DNA from: Puccinellia tenuiflora
Taxonomy: Eukaryota > Streptophyta > Magnoliopsida > Poales > Poaceae
Length of the DNA stretch: 64,000 nucleotides
Assembly: GCA_012064385.1 (NCBI GenBank)
Contig: QRDG01000136.1
Span: forward strand, 427,266 to 491,265
Reading direction: 5' to 3'
Below the pieces are notes generated by a model, which worked only from the letters and a program-made list of their open reading frames with translations, made no database searches and was not told the DNA's origin. Below, piece after piece: positions 55,018 through 64,000 of the stretch; position 1 is the stretch's first letter, and each line of letters begins with the position of its first letter. Made by a program: the position numbers and the translations under genes.

Positions 55018-56044
55018 TGTCGGCACAGTGGAAACCAAGGTACCACGGGCTGGCCCGCCAGGGCCCTCGACATTGTTCAGAAGATTTCGCTAAGGACCAG
55101 GCTCTCCAAGCCTGGCGAGCCTCGCCGAGGGATTTCCCCTCGGCGAGGGATCTCTCCTCGAGAGGGCACCGCGGGAGCCACCTTGGGTTCTGCCAAGGAC
55201 CAAGCCAAAAGGCTCGGCGAGGACTTCCAGCCTCGTAGGGTTCCTTCCCCTCGAAGCAAGCTCTGTCTCCGCGACAGAGCGCACATGGGTTCTGCGTCCT
55301 CCGCAGAGTCACGGGCGCGCCTACGCGCGATGACGGCAGCATCGTAGTTGCCATTCTTGTGTATAAAGCAGTCAACAAAGCCGCACCAAGCAAAGGAGCT
55401 CCAAGAATTGCCACTCCGGTGATAAAGAGACCGCCCGCTGCTACGCTCCAAGGGCGATGTCACCGTGGGGCGCATCCCGAGCTCCTGCAGCGCCGGCCCA
55501 CCGTCCTGGCTGGACGGTGGCTTTTCCAGCTTTGGTGACGCCGCTCCCTGCCATGGACCGTGTCCATGGACTCTCCCTTTATCGTGCACCCGACCTCCTC
55601 CTTCGTCGCCGTGTGGTAACCCTTCCCGCCAAGATTTTGGGGGAAGAGGTCCAGGACGCCTATAAAAGGAGGGGGAGCCCGTTCTAGCAAAGGGTGGGCG
55701 AATCACTCACCACTTAGCTGCTAGGGAAGAAGACCAAGCTCTCCTTCCGTAGTAGTTCCACCATAGCCATTGTAGTCACCTCGAGCTCGTCGAAGCTCTC
55801 CTTGTACTGTAACCTCTCCAAGCAGTGCAATACATCCAAGGCAGGACGTAGGGGTTTTACCTCTCCAAGAGGGCCCTGAACCTGGGTAAATCCGTGTGTT
55901 TTCCTAACTGAAGTGTTGTCCCTCAGCGAGCTAAACGAGCACCGTTGCCGAGGCACGTTGAGGGTTGTTTGATTCCGTGTTCAGCCCCTTACTCGATTCC
56001 TTACCTAGTGAGACACACCCAGTTCCTGGGACAGTTCTCCGACA
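55018..56044 (+). repeat. Second Tat element 3' LTR
   Basis: 1027 bp, partner of 45390-46413, TATAAAA at 55661-55667. Followed by the second copy of the AATTC target duplication. Confidence 0.92.
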
Positions 56045-56267
56045 AATTCCCTGTATGATAAGTTGCAATAACAGGTTCAACTTTATTGGAAGGGCATTGG
56101 AATTCAAAGTGTCTAGAGTATTTAGAGCAACAAGTTTCTTCCTTATGACAATTAAGCGGTTTACTAGCAATTATATCTAGAACCTCCATGTATAGTCTCA
56201 ATCTTCTCCCTTCACCTGTTTTTCTAAACCAAGCAACTTTCATGGCATTTTTATAACAATTTTCCAT
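56045..56267 (-). pseudogene. Gypsy cysteine-motif ORF, 5' part
   Basis: ATG at 56267 (MENCYKNAMKVAWFRK), 139 bp after the primer site. Contains LNCHKEETCCSKYSRHFEFQ followed by C, then VIATYHTGN, where the Tat insertion interrupts; the frame resumes at 45389. Related by eye to the ORF at 58005-58598. Not a recognisable gag: no major-homology-like region or zinc knuckle of the CCHC type. Function unknown. Confidence 0.65.
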
Positions 56268-56405
56268 TTTTTAATTTTTTGGGTTTTGATAAATGCAAAA
56301 CTGAAAGTAAAACTAAACTAAATGAAAACTGAGAGTAAACTAGAGTATATGCAAAACTGAAAATAAAAATCTAGTGCAAACAAGAATAAAACTTAAGCGC
56401 TACAC
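56268..56405 (-). other. Gypsy leader
   Basis: AT-rich leader between primer site and ORF, with ACTGAAA.TAAAA-type repeats (56290-56370). No gene. Confidence 0.5.
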
Positions 56406-56423
56406 TCCCCGGCAACGGCGCCA
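56406..56423 (-). other. Primer-binding site (tRNA-Asp)
   Basis: The - strand reads TGGCGCCGTTGCCGGGGA, complementary to the 3' end of plant tRNA-Asp, ten bases after the LTR end. Sets - orientation. Confidence 0.85.
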
Positions 56424-56433
56424 GAAAACATCT

Positions 56434-58004
56434 TGATACCCACAAGTATAGGGGGTCGTTGAAGTCTTCGATGTGTAAGTATAGTATCGATCCCACGAGG
56501 AGTAGAAGGTATAAGTATTTATCCTTTCAAATAAGAGTGCCACTTCCCTTATTATCTATGCACTAGACAAACTAAAATGATTAAATGATGCAAGTGTTTT
56601 CCGGTTTTGGTGTATAGATTGCAAGAAAGTAAAATGGTAAGAATGCAATATGACAAGTGAAAGCTCTTAAAGAGAGAAAGCCCAATCCTCTATGCAGCAA
56701 GAGGACAAGCTCAAGTGTGTGTTTCTTATAGGTGGAGAGAGTTCCCAAGGGCTACTTAGACTTCATGGCATAAATATTTCTAGAACAACAAGGTAAACAT
56801 TTTGTCAAGTTTTAATCTTCTTTGGACGGAGCCATAATTAGGAATAGCTAATAAATAAACTACACCTCTTATGATGGATCAAGGTGCCAAGTAAATGACT
56901 ACACAAGAGTTATTAAGACATAAAGTCCCACCATAGCATTAATCTTTAAGGTCCCCGATACTAATACCCCATAAAGTAACTTCATGACTCGGTCTCAGGT
57001 TTACATGTCCCCCTAAGTCCTCCTCAATTCATTACATCATAGTGTTCTCCTATGAGCCCATATAGGTGAAGTGATATGCAGTCGACGTTCGCACAACACC
57101 ATCATAGAATCACATCAAAGATAAAAACTAGACAAAATACCAACACATGTCATATATAAAATCATTGCCAATTCATCCTATACCCCCCAGGAACATGAGA
57201 GAACTACTCACAATGCCAAGACATGATATGATTCAGTGGTACAAGTGATACAACACAATCTGAAACTATGATCTCCCCACAAAACAATGACAAGTAGCAA
57301 TTCACAAACATGTAGAATAGCACTTAGACAATAGCTAGAGATCAAACAATCTCAAACTATGAGGGGGATGAAGTGGATCGCGAAGATGGTGATGAAGATG
57401 ATGATGGAGATGGTGCTGGTCTTGGCGGTGGTGTTGATGGAGACTCCGGAGGGGGGATGGAGAAGACCTCCAGAGGTGATTCCGGCGGTGTTTCCCCCCT
57501 CCGATCTTCTCCGGCGGCAGCCTTCTGTCTCTCTGTTTTTGGTTTTGTGTTTCTCCGCCGCCTCCTTCTGGAAAACGTCGGGGGGACCCTTTATATAGGT
57601 GTTTTTAGGTCACGAGGATGCTTCTGGGCGAAGGATCTACGCAAACAGGGCCACGAGGGCCAAAATAGGTGGGCCCACGCTGCTATAGTACCAGGCCGCG
57701 TGGGGCACCCCTTTCGGCCTTCTGGACTCCATTTTTTTCCATCATTTTTCCCCATGCTTTGTTTCTTCAAAATAATGATCCCCGTAAATTTTCAGGTCAT
57801 TTGGACGTCGTTTGGGTCCCTGAAACATCAAAATATAGAAAATAGGGTTTTCTGTCAATGCAGGGTTAATTCCAAATAAATGGGGAAACTGTGAATTATC
57901 CCCAAAATCAATATAAAACAATGATATAACCCTTATATGATGCAAATATGATTGAAATATGAGAATTATAATGCAAAGTTCATGTATGCATTTTACATGC
58001 ATCA
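56434..58004 (-). repeat. Gypsy 5' LTR
   Basis: 1571 bp; on - it begins TGATGCATGTAAAATGC and ends ACTTGTGGGTATCA. TATATAA on - near 57590-57597. Same family as the + strand fragment at 1338-2644. It was inserted in the ORF of the next element, which stops matching at 58005. The 3' LTR of this element is not found in the window. Confidence 0.85.
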
Positions 58005-58598
58005 GGTAGCTAATCCATTCTTTCTCCTTTTGTTCGTCACTCTCCTCCTCTTTTTCATCCAATGAGCTTACAATTTCAGCAATTTCTTCTTCCATAGGCT
58101 CCTGCATGGCATTAGTCTCTTTTTCTGGGGGAGTAAATCCTTAAGATATTCAGTAATATAAAAATTATCATCTTTGTAATTATCCATGAAATATTTAAGT
58201 ACCGCAAAACTTTCAGATTTGTAAGGAGCATCATCAACATTTTCAAGTAAAGAAGCAATTTCATAAGCACCCTTAAAAGCAATAAATTCTTCAATTTGTT
58301 CCACATCATAAAAATCATAGTTTCCCTTAGCATAAGATGCTAAGGTTTCATTAGCATTGCAAGCACATTGAAAAGGAAGGTGTTTAAAATCAAAGCAAGA
58401 AGACTTATCACAACAATAAGATATACAATCATATTTCAAGCACAAGGCTCTAGCATAATTGTTCAGAGTATTAATTATTTTCCATAAGTGTATCCCTTTT
58501 TGAGACAAGCGGTATTCCTTATAATATTCTCGTTGTTCCTCCGTGAACCCGCCTTGCCAATAAGATCTAGTTTCAAAGAAGTTAACCATTGATAGCAA
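58005..58598 (-). pseudogene. Cysteine-motif ORF of neighbouring Gypsy, truncated by LTR insertion
   Basis: ATG 58598 (MLSMVNFFETRSYWQGGF), 65 bp after the primer site. Contains CLKYDCISYCCDKSSCF, HLPFQCACNANE, then YDVEQIEEFIAFKGAYE and FYITEYLKDLLP. The main frame stops at 58068 and a +1 frame (EEEIAEIVSSLDEKEEESD) runs into the LTR at 58004, suggesting a frameshift near 58100. Shares the C...CC...FxC and EExEQF..F.GAYE pattern with the ORF at 56267/45389. Family function unknown. Confidence 0.65.
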
Positions 58599-58662
58599 TC
58601 ACAATAAAGAGAGTAGAGAGAAAGTGTATACTTCCCAAGTGAACAATAAGTAGAGCTATGGC

Positions 58663-58680
58663 TCCTCGGCAATGGCGCCA
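58663..58680 (-). other. Primer-binding site (tRNA-Asp, one or two mismatches)
   Basis: The - strand reads TGGCGCCATTGCCGAGGA; differs from the perfect site at 56406-56423 at two bases (both C-to-T type changes on one strand). Confidence 0.8.
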
Positions 58681-58689
58681 GAAAACTCT

Positions 58690-60126
58690 TGATATCCCAC
58701 AAGTATAGGGGATCGCAGTAGTCTTCACGGGTAGTGTAACCCAATTTATTGATTTGACACAAGGGGAGCAAAAGAATGCTTAGAGGTCTTCGCAGCTCAG
58801 TTGTCAATTCAGCCACACCTGGAGAAACACAAGAGGGGTGAAAGTAGCAGTGGTTTGAGAACAATAGTAGCAGTAACACGAAAGCAATGATGGTGGAAAA
58901 TGGACCGGGGTTCATAGTTTGACTAGAGGTAACTCTCTTAAGCAAATAATCATGCATTGGGTGAACAAATTGCAGTTGGGAAATTGATAGAATTGCAGTA
59001 ATTAGTTATGACAAAGAAACCTTGTTAATGAATCATACGTCGGCATGTGTTCCGTATATAGTTGTCTCTACTCGCAATGAGAATTCTTACAACATCTTTT
59101 GTCCTACCATCCGGTTTGTGCCGGGCCAATTAAAGAACTTATGAAATTAAGGTGCTCCTTTTAATAGAGCACCGGAGCAAAGCATTAACATTCAGTGAAC
59201 ACATGTAATCATCAAGTTACTAACCATCCCCATTGATGTCCACATTTCTGTCACTCGCGGTTGCCGGTTTCGGACTAGTACCAAGTGCATACAACTTGTA
59301 GATACGATCTAAGCAACAATTATATTCATGCAAACATAACGAGCCCAAATCTAAGATCATGCCACTCGTGCACTAGTGACAAGCATTAAGCATAACAAGG
59401 GTGCAGCAACAACAATTCATAAACATAGTTGACTCATCATAATGTAACAATTCATCGGATCCAACAAACATAATGCAGATTACATAAAGGTGATCTTGAT
59501 CATGTAGGGCAACTCACAAGATCCAAACATGGTAGCACAAGAGGGAGAGAGTACCAACTAGCTACAGCTACAAACCCGTAGTCCATGGGGGGACTACTCA
59601 CAACTCATCCCGGAGGCAGCGGTGGCGGTGAAGATGGCTCCGGGAGCCAATCCCCGTCCCGGCAGGGTGCCGGAACATGATCAATCTGGCCCCCAAAACT
59701 TGTCGGTGATGGCGGCGTAACTCTGTATCGTATTTGGGAAAATCCTTCGGGGGTTAGGTTTTTTTTGTCGGAGATGATTTTATAGGCGTCGGAGGCGGCC
59801 GAGGGGTGCCCCATAGCCCAGGGGCGGGTCTAAGGGAGGCCACGGCCAGGGGTCGCCCCTGGCCTGTGTGGCCCCCCAGGCTGTCCTTCAGGCTCCGGTC
59901 TTCATTTGTGCAATAAATAATCCACGTAAATTTTCGTCCAATTCTGAAAATAATTACAGAAGTAACTTTCTGCAACAAAAACAGGGAACTCACACTGTGC
60001 ATCTTGTCAATAAGTTAGGCCAATAAAATGCCTTAAAATGATATAATAAGATAGTAGAAACATGTGACATTGACACAAAATAAGCATGGATCAAGCAAAA
60101 ATTATAGATACGTTTTACACATATCA
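58690..60126 (-). repeat. Gypsy 5' LTR (third family)
   Basis: 1437 bp; on - begins TGATATGTGTAAAACG and ends ACTTGTGGGATATCA. TATAAAA on - near 59775. Its U3 resembles the LTRs at 28680-30273 and 60127-61181 but the ends differ, so it is a related, separate family. Confidence 0.8.
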
Positions 60127-61181
60127 ATCTATGACTAATAATCCACCCCCGAGATCGCTATCCAGCATGTCTCCCAGAAGTATTAAGTTGCAAGCAACAG
60201 ATTATTGCAATCAGCACGCATAATGTAAGCAATGTAAATAAAACAAGCAAATAACACAGTTGTTTTCTCCCTAGTGGCAACAAAACATTCATTGGCATGA
60301 GCATTGCTATCAGTCACACTCTGCGCAAGAAGGCATGAACCTAGTATCTAGCATAAATACTCTCTCATACAACACTAACAATTACTTGGCCTAAGCATCC
60401 ACTACCATCGGAGAGCATGCAAGATCATAGATAAAACATAATATAGAGATGAACAAGAGTAACGATTTCCACAATTCATCGGATCCAAGCAAACACATCA
60501 TGTAGTAGTTACAGATAGTATGATCTTGATCATGATAAGCAGCTCACAAGATCTAAGCAATGGAGTACAAGGAGAAGAGACAACCATCTAGCTACTTCCA
60601 TGGACCCGTAGTCCCGTGGTGGACTACTCACGCATCACTCCGGAGGTAGGCATGGTGGTGTAGATGCCTCCGGTGATGATCTCCCCCTCCGACAGGGTGC
60701 CGGGAATAGCTTCCGAACCCTCCCGATCTAGGGTTGGTGACAACGGTGGCCTCAGACATTTTCTGGAGAATATGATCGGGTCCTTAGGGTTTTCGGGACG
60801 AAGACGATTTATAGGTGAAAGGGCAGCTCGAGGCGATGGGGGAGTCGGCCAGGTGGGGCCCACACACGGCCAAGGGGTGGGCCGCGCCTGGGGGCGTCTG
60901 AGAGCTGTGTTGCCCCCTGTAGCTCCCCTCCTGGCTCCGTCTTTGTTTCTTCATAAAAATAAATCACGTAAATTTCCAGCTGATTCCGAGAAACTTCCCT
61001 AAACAACTTTTCTGAAACAAAAAGACAGCAGAAAACAGGAACTGGCAGTGGGCATCTTGTCAATAGGTTAGTTACATAAATTATGCCAAAATGGGATACA
61101 AAAACATTATAAAAACATGTGGCACTGATATATAATTAAGCATGGAACATAAAAAATTATAGATACGTCGGAGACGTATCA
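60127..61181 (-). repeat. Gypsy 3' LTR, partial
   Basis: Aligns with about 29225-30273 of the 28680 LTR (same family); on - it begins TGATACGTCTCCGACGTATC and is preceded by a polypurine tract (61182-61197). About 540 bp of the LTR end is missing at 60126/60127, where the neighbouring LTR begins. Confidence 0.75.
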
Positions 61182-63741
61182 ACATCCCCAAGCTTAATTC
61201 CTGCTCGTCCTCGAGTAGGTAAATGATAACAAAATAATTTTTGAAGTGACATGCTACAAACACAATCTTGATCATGTAATAATATAAAGCACATGAACTG
61301 AATGCATTGATCCAAGACAATGGTTCATTGAATAAAGTAAACAATGATCAACCAAGTGTAACATTAACAAGAATTTTTCGCAAATAGTACTTCAGAGACC
61401 TAAAAGTATGAATCTCGACACAAAGCAATATTCTTTCAGCAAAGGTGTTTGACCAACACAAAGGAAGATTTTAGTTTTCAGCAAAAGCCTCAACTTGCAA
61501 CATATTTATCTCAAGATAAAGTCAATACAAAGTTCTCATGGTTAGACATAAAGATAACATGTAGTAAAACTTGCACCAAAGTTGACACTATGTGATTGCT
61601 TGAGAGGTAAAGATGGAAGAGGAAAACTGACTCAACATAAAGTAAATGAAAGGCCCTTCGCAAAGGAAAGAAGGGATTAGTCATGTGCTAGAGCTTTTTA
61701 ATTTTTTTATGAAACAGAAGTAAAACAATTTTGAGATATGCATGCTTTCGTCAACGACTCCGTAGCAAAGAAATCAGCTAGTCCCCTACACCAAGCAAAG
61801 TTTTAGACTTGTGAGAGCGCCTCCCATAGAGGAACGAGAACATTCCTCTTTCTCCTTTGTTTATCACTAGCCAATGTTTGACTGATTTCTCAGGTTGCAC
61901 TGTGTGAAGGAGAGATTAATGATGTTGAATTTATATTTGCGGGTTCGGAACCCTTGGCCAACTCTTGTCAAATTTAAGTGAGCACGTAATCCATGCTCAC
62001 CAGGTGAAAAGGGGGGAAATAACCTTGCTTGACACAGGATAGAACTAACTTCCTTACTACTTCCTCATGAGCTAAAAATAGAGACACAAAAAGGAATATT
62101 TTGAAAGTTTAAAGGTAGCACATAAAAATTTACTTGGAGTGGCAAGGAAATACCACATGTAGGTAGGTATGCTGGACACAAATGGCAAAGATATTTGGCT
62201 CAGGGATTTGGATGCATGAGAAGTATCCCCTCTCAGTACAGCATTTTTAGGCTTAGCAAGATATCAAGCAAACACATAACACCAACCTGGTTCAATGAAT
62301 GACTACAGATATACATTAAGCATAATCATTAGACTTCACACCGTCTATCTTGTTAGCCAAACCATCTCTTTGCAAAAATAGTATCTAGACTTTGAGAGCT
62401 ACCAAGCAGGACAAGCGCCATAATTTTAAGCTTTACGGTAGTTCTTTACTAATCCATTCTTAAGCAAATGATCCATAAGTTTAAGCATTAATCTAATTCA
62501 TATCTCTAAACAATTGACAAGTATCAAATATTCAAGACAATGATCTATAAGATTATGCAAGCACTTCTTTTCACACATCCTACATGATAATTTCCTTTCA
62601 ACCAAACACCAATCAACATATTTGAAACAACTAAAAGGTGAAAACACAAGAGAGTACTTCCTAAGTCCTAACTACAAAAGCTAATAGCTTTGAACAAGAG
62701 ATACATGAAAAACAAGAGCTAGCAGCAAGAATTATAAAAAGCTAAACACTCAACACATATAAGTCAAGAACAATAGTGTTTTATGAAAAAGCGGAGCGTG
62801 TCTCTCTCCCAAACAAGTATGCAAGGATCCACTTTATTGCAAAGAGCAGAGAACAAAACATGAACAAAATGAAAGTAAAAACAAACTAACGCTCCAAGAA
62901 TAACACTTAATGTGTAAAGGAATAAAAATAGAGTACCATGAGTAAAACTGATGATCGTTGATGAAGAAGGGGATGCCTTGGGCATCCCCAAGCTTAGATG
63001 CTTGTGACTTCTTGAATATTGCAGAGGAGGGTCCATGGGGAGCCTCCCCAAGCTTGAGCTTTTATCCCTTCTTGATCTTCATTCATCACCTCACTCTTGA
63101 ATACTTGAAAACTTTCTTCACTCAAAACTTATAGCAAACTTCATTAGAGGGGTTAGTCCACAAAAACAATATATTCCTTCAGTTCCAAAGCAAATATCAT
63201 GAACTTATTTTTAAACATTAGCTACTGCCACCAAGTTCCAAGTAAAGCTCTTGACCTCAAAAGAATTTCACTTTGTCTGTAAAAGAAGCAATGCAAAACT
63301 AAGACATAATCTGTCAAAAATAGAACAGACTGTAAAGATGAATTTTTTCGGGGTACTTCTGGACCTCAAATTAGAAAACATAAAACTACAGAAAGGTAGA
63401 CAAACCCTGATGCTTGCTGTCAAAAGTTTGCAGCCACAGATGACGTTCTTTGATTTTTGAAATTTCGAACAGTGAATAACAGAAATCTGTTTCTGGACAA
63501 CACACTCACAAATTAGTCTTCCTCTCCTTAGAGGCTATTCTTGGTATAGAAAACCAAAACAAAAAGATACAAGGGATTTGTTACAGAGGTAACATCACCC
63601 AAAAAAAGAACAAACCAAAAATAAGTAGTAGGTAAAATAAATTGGGTTGTCTCCCATAAGCGCTTTTTCTTTAAAGCCTTTTAGCTAGGCAAAAGGGCAA
63701 ATTCAAGTTTTATCAATTTTAAAACCATCCCATCTTTACGA
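61182..63741 (-). mobile_element. Gypsy interior, non-coding
   Basis: 2.56 kb between the partial 3' LTR and a 5' LTR start. No ORF over 95 codons and no gag/pol motif, so this is a non-autonomous member. Its first 900 bp match 30274-31206. Two extra PPT-like AAGCTTGGGGA motifs (- strand) lie at 62982-62994 and 63044-63055, the first beside a 9-bp hairpin (62969-62989). Confidence 0.65.
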
Positions 63742-64000
63742 ATGATGACGTGAAACCACACGTTCGTTGGGAGACCCCAAGAGGAAGGTATGATGTAGTG
63801 CAGCAGCAGTTTTCCCTCAGTAAGAAACCAAGGTTATCAATCCAGGAGGAATTAGAAAGTGCTCAGAAAGTTGTCAGCTGCAAGTGCGGCGCAACACCAG
63901 TGCTGACGTGGAACCTGCACACAACACAATCAAACTACTTTGCCCCAACGAAACAGGAAGGTTGTCAATCTCCCCGGCTTGCTGAAAAACAAAGGATTAA
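63742..64000 (-). repeat. Gypsy 5' LTR start, cut by window end
   Basis: Aligns with 28680-28930 (GGGAGACCCCAAG, CAGTTTTCCCTCA, GGTTGTCAATCTC in the same order). The boundary at TGATGACG is estimated by comparison with the 28680 LTR. The rest lies beyond the window. Confidence 0.6.

Larger units (their letters stand above)
45390..56044 (+). mobile_element. Tat-type Gypsy retrotransposon (second), with antisense gene
   Basis: LTRs 45390-46413 and 55018-56044, TGTCGGCAC...TCTCCGACA, flanked by a perfect AATTC duplication (45385-45389, 56045-56049). Primer site TTTGGCGCGCCAGGTAGGGG (46414-46433) and polypurine tract GGGCCCGGGGGGCTAC (55002-55017) give + orientation. Order: gag, protease, RT, two RNase H, integrase on +; antisense gene on - between pol and the 3' LTR. 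A deletion near 51970 removed the pol end and the antisense gene's 3' end. LTRs differ by several per cent by eye. Confidence 0.93.

Noticed and set aside
28680..58004. One Gypsy element with LTRs 28680-30273 and 56434-58004
   Set aside because: The two LTRs differ in start, length and body sequence, so they cannot be a pair.

Overview
The window is plant nuclear DNA made almost entirely of nested transposable elements. No host gene, rRNA gene or confident tRNA gene is visible. The Angela/BARE-type Copia LTR, several Gypsy LTR families primed by tRNA-Asp, Tat-lineage Gypsy elements with two RNase H domains, and CACTA elements together point to a large grass genome, most likely a Triticeae species (wheat, Aegilops, barley or rye). 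Family names come from recognition, not from a database search.

Layout, left to right. 1-1337: GC-rich LTR relic plus a Gypsy leader relic. 1338-2644: + strand Gypsy LTR fragment. 2645-3315 and 21929-28679: a CACTA transposon on the - strand, with a tnp1-like gene, an inactivated tnp2-type transposase and subterminal repeats. It is split by a + strand Copia element (3316-21928). That Copia is itself split by a - strand, non-coding retrotransposon with about 4-kb LTRs (9875-20934), and one of those LTRs carries a 516-bp hAT-like MITE (9935-10450). 28680-31206: 3' LTR and 3' region of a - strand Gypsy element that cuts the CACTA. 31207-45075: Tat-type Gypsy, gag-pol on -, with a six-exon gene on the opposite strand and a 1.7-kb non-autonomous CACTA (36202-37930) inside pol. 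45076-45389 and 56045-58004: - strand Gypsy element split by a second Tat-type Gypsy (45390-56044, gag-pol on +, TSD AATTC), which also has an antisense gene. 58005-60126 and 60127-64000: two more - strand Gypsy elements.

How the parts relate. Both Tat elements carry gag, protease, RT, two RNase H domains and integrase, plus a spliced gene on the opposite strand between pol and the 3' LTR that encodes a Transposase_28-like (PF04195) protein with a coiled-coil tail. The CACTA transposase and the mini-CACTA share the same subterminal repeats, so they look like an autonomous/non-autonomous pair, although this transposase copy is dead. All large coding regions are broken by frameshifts, insertions, deletions or stops; the five isolated in-frame stops read in the two gag-pol genes are all TAG.

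Most notable: the matching antisense genes of the two Tat elements; a conserved dyad upstream of both CACTA genes; the 443-bp direct repeats that flank the Copia element in place of a 5-bp target duplication; and a cysteine-motif ORF shared by two different Gypsy families.
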